A DNA stretch of 11,760 bases, from positions 1 to 11,760 of the forward strand of contig CAYNDV010000142.1 of NCBI GenBank assembly GCA_964396055.1. Direction: 5' to 3'. Numbering within the stretch: position 1 is the first letter of the stretch; each line of letters opens with the position of its first letter. Of this stretch, positions 6,469 to 11,760 are shown in pieces. The notes under the pieces are model-generated. The model searched no databases, had not been told where the DNA came from, and saw only the letters and a program-made list of their open reading frames with translations. A program made the translations under genes and the position numbers. The stretch comes from CAYJPV01 sp964396055 (GTDB taxonomy: Bacteria; Acidobacteriota; Vicinamibacteria; Vicinamibacterales; JAKQTR01).

Positions 6469-7185
6469 GTGAAGGCACACGCAGCACTCGTGGGACTCCT
6501 GGTGGCCGCGCTCGGCGTCGGGGCGGCGGCGCAGTCGCGAACGTCCGCGTCAGCCAAGGCGCCGGCCAAAGCCCCGGCGGTCCCCGCAGCCAAGGTCGAG
6601 CCAGCGGTCATCACCTGCCCGTCGCCGCTCGGCACCGGCGTGAACACGAAGCGGGAGTTCTGCGACGTGCCGATCGGCCGCTCGCCGGCTGACGGCATCG
6701 TCGTGAAGCTGCCCGCGCACAAGGGCACGGCGGCGCTGCTGTTCGATCTGCACAATCGCCAGACGTACTCGGAAGAGCAGGTGCGCGCCCGGCGGGCCTA
6801 CGCCCTGACGACGGCCACCGCCGGCGTGTTGACCATGGACAACACGCTCATCACGCGGGCCGTGGTGCAGAACGAGTTCCGGTCGGCGGCCGATCTGTTC
6901 GACCGGATTGGCGGCGGCGCCGGCCCCGGCGGACTCAAGGCGGTGGCGCCGACTGGCGTCGAGAGCATCCGCGTCGAGATTCCGGAGAACGTGACCGAAG
7001 TGGTGATCCTGGGCGAGAAGCTCCAGGTGTCCCGGTTCGAAGGGACCGAGACGTTCGTGGCCCCGGGCCGGCCGATCGCGCTCATCAGCGCCGTCAGGGT
7101 GGAATACCAGCCGGCGCCCGTGAAGAAGGCGCCGGCCAGGGCGCCGGCGCGCAAGACGCCTGCGAAAAAACCCGTCAAGAAATGA
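6469..7185 (+). CDS. Secreted protein of unknown function with Lys/Ala/Pro-rich tails
   Basis: The product has 238 residues from GTG at 6469. That start is chosen because it begins a textbook signal peptide (VKAHAALVGLLVAALGVGAAAQS, cleavage near A21) and sits 6 bases after a -10 box. The upstream reading frame only crosses the repeat array. After the signal comes an Ala/Pro/Lys linker (about 24-45), then a compact domain (46-213) with two cysteines, C50 and C65 (VITCPSP and REFCDVPIG). These would suit a disulfide in the periplasm. The domain is rich in beta-type segments (GIVVKLPAHKGTAALLFDLHN; ESIRVEIPENVTEVVILGE). The last 25 residues (APVKKAPARAPARKTPAKKPVKK) are strongly basic, like a histone H1-type tail, and could bind peptidoglycan, LPS or nucleic acid. 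I do not recognise the family. The gene is probably monocistronic and converges on the radical SAM gene. Confidence 0.85.
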   Translation: MKAHAALVGLLVAALGVGAAAQSRTSASAKAPAKAPAVPAAKVEPAVITCPSPLGTGVNTKREFCDVPIGRSPADGIVVKLPAHKGTAALLFDLHNRQTYSEEQVRARRAYALTTATAGVLTMDNTLITRAVVQNEFRSAADLFDRIGGGAGPGGLKAVAPTGVESIRVEIPENVTEVVILGEKLQVSRFEGTETFVAPGRPIALISAVRVEYQPAPVKKAPARAPARKTPAKKPVKK

Positions 7186-7189
7186 GAAC

Positions 7190-7219
7190 GGCGGCCGGAC
7201 ACCGAGGTGCCCGGCCGCC
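7190..7219. terminator. Hairpin between convergent genes, probably bidirectional terminator
   Basis: A 14-bp stem (7190-7203 with 7206-7219) has one A/C mismatch and a 2-base apex. It lies 4 bases after the stop of the secreted-protein gene and 23 bases after the stop of the radical SAM gene on the other strand. On the minus strand the next bases are moderately T-rich (GTTCTCATTTCTT, later a run of six T). On the plus strand no T-run follows. It is the only sizeable structure in the 57-bp convergent gap. Confidence 0.6.
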
Positions 7220-7242
7220 ATCGTCCTCCGCGCCCCGCGCGC

Positions 7243-9345
<2,103 letters not shown>

Positions 9346-9583
9346 AGCTCATCTCCTTCAGGCAGGGACGCACCTCGCCGACAAGTACAGCCGCGCACGC
9401 AGACCGGTGGCGGCAGATGCAGGAGGTGTAGGGAGATGATAGGCGGTAACCCCCTGAGCCCGCCGGGCTTTCCCGCGGGCTGGCGGTTTCGAGGGGCGAG
9501 CGGGCGATCCGGGGGACTGGCCGGTCACCCTCCGCCGGGTGGCGGGACGCGAAACGGCCTCTCGAAGCTCTCCGCCGGGCCGT
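9346..9583 (-). other. 238-bp gap: leader and weak promoter of the radical SAM gene
   Basis: No gene is supported here. On the minus strand a weak -10-like TATCAT (9436-9441) could start a leader of about 84 nt; no good -35 precedes it. A GC-rich imperfect hairpin (about 9457-9481, roughly 10 bp with one bulged base) lies between that site and the GAF gene and could end the GAF transcript, though it has no T-run. The size of the gap suggests that the radical SAM gene has its own promoter and is not simply read through from the GAF gene. Confidence 0.4.
9352..9358 (-). promoter_or_regulatory. Shine-Dalgarno site of the radical SAM gene
   Basis: The minus strand reads AAGGAGA, 6 bases before the ATG at 9345. 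It is a strong site and supports this start over other in-frame starts. Confidence 0.8.
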
Positions 9584-10081
9584 TCAGCCCCCGATGCGGG
9601 CAATCACCGGGCCGAGTTCGCCGGCCGTGGCCTCGAGCATCTCCCGCGCCCGGGGCGGGATTTCCGTGATGGAGTGTGACGCGACGTTGAGGACGCCGAC
9701 GACTCTCCCCGCATGGAAGACCGGGATCACCGCCACCGCCAGCAGGCCCTCCTGGCGCTTGGCGGCCGTCATCAGGCCCGGCAGGATGTCCGCGTGACGC
9801 CGGAACACGGGCCGGCCGGCCCGTGCCAGCCGCGCATGCGGGGAATCCGCGGCGTACCGCGCCGACAGCTCCACGAACGAGTCTGACAGGCCGACATGGG
9901 TGCGGAGGACCAGGTCGCTGGTGGCGGCGTCGAACGTGTAGACGCCCCCGCTGTCGAGGCCGTCGAATTCGAGCAGCACGCGCAGTACCTGACGGAACCC
10001 GGCGAGTGGGTCGCGGGCGGCACTCAGCGCGAGGGCCACGCGCTCACGCAGCGGGACTGGAACAGCGGCGGACGTCGGCAT
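9584..10081 (-). CDS. Stand-alone GAF-domain protein
   Basis: The product has 165 residues, nearly all of it one GAF domain (about 20-160): VLLEFDGLDSGGVYTFDAATSDLVLRTHVGLSD, then AVAVIPVFHAGRVVGVLNVASHS, ending in a helix. GAF domains bind small ligands such as cyclic nucleotides, haem or metabolites and normally regulate a partner domain. Here there is no kinase, cyclase, HTH or membrane segment, so it should act through another protein. It has no cysteine, which rules out free-methionine-(R)-sulfoxide reductase, the other common small GAF protein. The ATG at 10081 has only a poor SD, so the start is moderately certain. It lies upstream of the radical SAM gene on the same strand, but 238 bp separates them. 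Confidence 0.78.
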   Translation of the reverse strand: MPTSAAVPVPLRERVALALSAARDPLAGFRQVLRVLLEFDGLDSGGVYTFDAATSDLVLRTHVGLSDSFVELSARYAADSPHARLARAGRPVFRRHADILPGLMTAAKRQEGLLAVAVIPVFHAGRVVGVLNVASHSITEIPPRAREMLEATAGELGPVIARIGG

Positions 10082-10162
10082 CGTTGAGCGGGTCCCGGCA
10101 GTGCGTCGGCAGGCGGCAACGCGTGATCGGACGCTGCGCGGTCGCGCGCAGCACGAGGGGTC

Positions 10163-10178
10163 CTGTTCAAATTAACAG
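10163..10178. promoter_or_regulatory. CTGT-N8-ACAG palindrome, LexA-box-like operator candidate
   Basis: CTGTTCAAATTAACAG is an AT-rich island in GC-rich intergenic DNA. It matches the CTGT-N8-ACAG form of the enterobacterial/proteobacterial LexA (SOS) box. It overlaps the possible -10 of the GAF gene, where a repressor would act. LexA sites differ between phyla, and one such match is expected about once in several tens of kilobases by chance, so the regulator is not established. Confidence 0.35.
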
Positions 10179-10197
10179 TGCCGTTGCGGAGACACAA
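10169..10197 (-). promoter_or_regulatory. Possible promoter of the GAF gene
   Basis: On the minus strand TTGTGT (10192-10197) is followed after 17 bp by TAATTT (10169-10174), which is preceded by TG at the extended -10 position. Both hexamers match consensus only partly. The predicted start near 10162 would leave a leader of about 80 nt before the ATG at 10081. It is the only AT-rich stretch in the 198-bp gap. Confidence 0.35.
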
Positions 10198-10216
10198 GGG
10201 GCAGTCCCGGCGGCAC

Positions 10217-10265
10217 GGGATCTTCCGACGCGGGGTGACGGGGATCTCCCGACACGGGTGTCGGG
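10217..10265 (-). repeat. 18-bp direct repeat ending in a hairpin, behind the Lon-domain gene
   Basis: Two copies of an 18-bp sequence (10217-10234 and 10241-10258) agree at 16 positions, with a 24-bp period. The second overlaps a perfect 8-bp hairpin, CCCGACAC (10248-10255) with GTGTCGGG (10258-10265). The hairpin lies 14 bp after the TAG stop of the Lon-domain gene and may be its terminator, although no T-run follows. Confidence 0.5.
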
Positions 10266-10279
10266 GGCCGGAGGACAGC

Positions 10280-10903
10280 CTAGTGGACGAGGCCGCGGTC
10301 GGGCGGATGCCCGTCGAGCAGGGACTTCATCTCGAGCAGTTCGATGAGCCCCTCGCAGCGCGCGGCCACGCCGGGCCGCTCGAGCAGCGCCTGCCGTTCG
10401 ATGGGCTGGAATTCCAGGTACTGCGCCAGCGCATTGACCACCTCTTCGTCGGAGAGCGTGGCCGGGAAAGGCAGGTCGGGCGCATCGGCCGACGCCAGCA
10501 GCTTCTCGAGGTGGCGTCGCCGGCCGCTGACGAACGCGCGCTCGTCGGCCGTGGCGGCGTCCGCCAGATACTCGATGGCCGCCACCCGGTACGGCTTGCC
10601 CTCGCGCTCACCCACGATCCGGAAGCGCTCGACCCCGCGCAGGATGATGTTGTAGCGGCCGTCCTCGATTGACTCGACGTGGGTGACCAGGCCGGCGCAG
10701 CCGATCTCGTAGATCGCGGAGCGGTCCCGCGCCTCGCCGGGCCAGCCGGGCTTCTGCAGCACGATGCCCATCAGCCGGTCGCCCGCCAGCACGTCCTTCA
10801 CCATCGCGCGGTAGCGCATCTCGAAGACGTGCAGCGGCAGGAACACGCCCGGAAAGAGGACGACGTTCGACAGCGGGAACAGCGGCAGTTCGTACGGCGG
10901 CAC
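10280..10903 (-). CDS. Lon protease N-terminal (substrate-binding, LON_substr_bdg) domain protein
   Basis: The product has 207 residues and carries only the N-terminal domain of Lon. It opens with the family signature LPLFPLSNVVLFPGVFLPLHVFEMRY (residues 6-31) and continues with IGCAGLVTHVESIEDGRYNIILRGVERFRI (68-96). A helical part follows (about 110-205). The AAA+ and protease domains of Lon are absent, and the length is usual for this stand-alone bacterial family, so it is not a broken Lon. Its role is not well known; it may bind unfolded peptides. The start is GTG at 10903, fixed by the family N-terminus. It lies 8 nt after the TAG of the E2 gene and has no good SD, so translation is probably coupled to that gene in one operon. 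Confidence 0.9.
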   Translation of the reverse strand: MPPYELPLFPLSNVVLFPGVFLPLHVFEMRYRAMVKDVLAGDRLMGIVLQKPGWPGEARDRSAIYEIGCAGLVTHVESIEDGRYNIILRGVERFRIVGEREGKPYRVAAIEYLADAATADERAFVSGRRRHLEKLLASADAPDLPFPATLSDEEVVNALAQYLEFQPIERQALLERPGVAARCEGLIELLEMKSLLDGHPPDRGLVH

Positions 10904-10911
10904 GGCCGCGC

Positions 10912-11760
10912 CTACGCCATGAGCAGCGGGTGCTCGAGGAACCGCTTGAGCGTCTGCAGGAACCGCGCCCCGCTCGCGCCGTCCGCCACCCGGTGATCGA
11001 CCGAGAGCGTCATCTTCATGCGGTACCCCACGGTGAGGCTCCCGTCGACGACCACCGGCACCTGCCGGACCGCGCCGACGGCCAGGATGGCGGCCTCCGG
11101 CGGGTTGATGATCGCCGAGAACTCCTCGATGCCCATCATGCCGAGATTGGAGATCGAGAAGGTGGCCCCCGTGTACTCACCGGGCTGCAGCTTGCGCGCC
11201 CGGGCCCGGTCGGCGAGCGTCCGCGCCTCTTCGGAGATCTCCTCCAGCGGCTTGAGGTCGGCGTCGCGCAGCACGGGGGTAATCAGCCCGTCGTCGAGGG
11301 CCACGGCCATGCCGATGTGGACGTGCGTGAACTGCTTGATGTGATCGCCGGCAAACGACGCGTTGATCTCCGGGTGCTGGCGCAGCGCCAGCGCGGTGGC
11401 CTTGACGATGATGTCGTTGACGCTGATGGTCGACTTCTGGTCCCGCAGGGCCTTGTACGCGTCCCAGACGCGGTCCATCGCCACCTCCACCGTCAGGTAG
11501 AAGTGGGGGATGGGCCCCTTGCTCTGCACCAGGCGCTTGGCGATGGTCCGCCGCACCGACGTGAGCTCGACTTCCTGGAACTCGGGCCCGCCGGCGCCGG
11601 CGGCCTGCGCGGCGACGCTGCGCGCGCGGACCGGCGGCCGGGCGGCGGGGGCCGGCGCCGCGCCACGGGCCATCGCGGCTTCGATGTCGCGCTTGATGAT
11701 TCGGCCCTGCGGGCCCGACCCCTGCAGCGCGCCGAGATCGACGCCGGCTTCCACGGCCAT
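10912..11760 (-). CDS. 2-oxoacid dehydrogenase E2 (dihydrolipoamide acyltransferase), 3' part
   Basis: 282 residues are visible; the 5' part, including the lipoyl domain, lies beyond the right edge. The first visible Met is probably internal, because it falls inside the E1/E3-binding (PSBD) motif, MAVEAGVDLGALQGSGPQGRIIKRDIEAAM (1-30). An Ala/Pro-rich flexible linker follows (31-58). The catalytic domain (about 62-282) has VRRTIAKRL, HFYLTVEVAMD, the NLGMMGIEEFSAIINPPEAAILAVGA block, and the active-site motif SVDHRVADGA with H256 and D260. The enzyme forms the core of a pyruvate- or related 2-oxoacid dehydrogenase complex and passes the acyl group from lipoamide to CoA. The sequence looks most like the pyruvate type, but the branched-chain type is not excluded. 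E1 and E3 genes would be expected to the right. The Lon-domain gene follows after 8 nt. Confidence 0.93.
   Translation of the reverse strand: MAVEAGVDLGALQGSGPQGRIIKRDIEAAMARGAAPAPAARPPVRARSVAAQAAGAGGPEFQEVELTSVRRTIAKRLVQSKGPIPHFYLTVEVAMDRVWDAYKALRDQKSTISVNDIIVKATALALRQHPEINASFAGDHIKQFTHVHIGMAVALDDGLITPVLRDADLKPLEEISEEARTLADRARARKLQPGEYTGATFSISNLGMMGIEEFSAIINPPEAAILAVGAVRQVPVVVDGSLTVGYRMKMTLSVDHRVADGASGARFLQTLKRFLEHPLLMA

Noticed and set aside
9421..9669. Small plus-strand ORF from ATG 9436 with an AGGAGGTG sequence upstream
   Set aside because: The SD-like spacing is plausible, but the product is Gly/Pro/Arg-rich, low in complexity, and runs into the GAF gene antisense. The motif is probably chance in GC-rich DNA.
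9584..10081. Free-methionine-(R)-sulfoxide reductase (small GAF enzyme)
   Set aside because: The protein contains no cysteine, so the catalytic residues of that enzyme are missing.
10280..10903. Truncated Lon protease pseudogene
   Set aside because: The frame is intact, of normal length for the stand-alone Lon N-domain family, and no remnant of the ATPase or protease domains lies downstream.

Overview
The window is GC-rich DNA, most likely from an Acidobacteriota chromosome and perhaps the Vicinamibacteria (subdivision 6). The clues are a large Oar-like TonB-dependent receptor with a carboxypeptidase-regulatory N-terminal domain, the codon usage (long antisense shadow ORFs behind every gene), and the gene families present. 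This assignment is an inference from gene style; there is no rRNA gene to confirm it.

Layout, left to right. Positions 1-136 hold a short GGCC-periodic repeat and a strong intrinsic terminator, both reading leftwards. The receptor gene occupies 137-3136 (minus) and has a well-formed promoter and leader in the 351-bp gap behind it. A membrane glycosyltransferase of the GT-C/ArnT type with a C-terminal TPR region follows (3488-5701, minus). It diverges from folE, GTP cyclohydrolase I (5781-6329, plus). A 118-bp array of 8-bp GGCC-NNNN units starts on the last base of the folE stop codon and runs up to the promoter of a small secreted protein of unknown function (6469-7185, plus). That gene appears to be transcribed as a leaderless mRNA from a GTG start. 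It converges, across a 14-bp-stem hairpin, on a 700-residue radical SAM enzyme (7243-9345, minus) whose cysteine pattern matches the tetraether / membrane-spanning lipid synthase (Tes, MJ0619-like) family. To its right, also on the minus strand, are a stand-alone GAF-domain protein (9584-10081), a Lon N-terminal-domain protein (10280-10903) and the 3' part of a 2-oxoacid dehydrogenase E2 acyltransferase gene (10912 to the right edge). The last two are 8 nt apart and probably form an operon.

The genes are mostly housekeeping and envelope functions, not one pathway: outer-membrane uptake, cell-surface glycosylation, pterin synthesis, probable membrane-lipid cross-linking, and central carbon metabolism. 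There are no tRNA, rRNA, CRISPR, transposase or phage genes. The points most worth following up are the Tes-like radical SAM enzyme, the two related GGCC-NNNN arrays that both lie just 3' of a gene in the same relative orientation, and the leaderless-type promoter of the unknown secreted protein.
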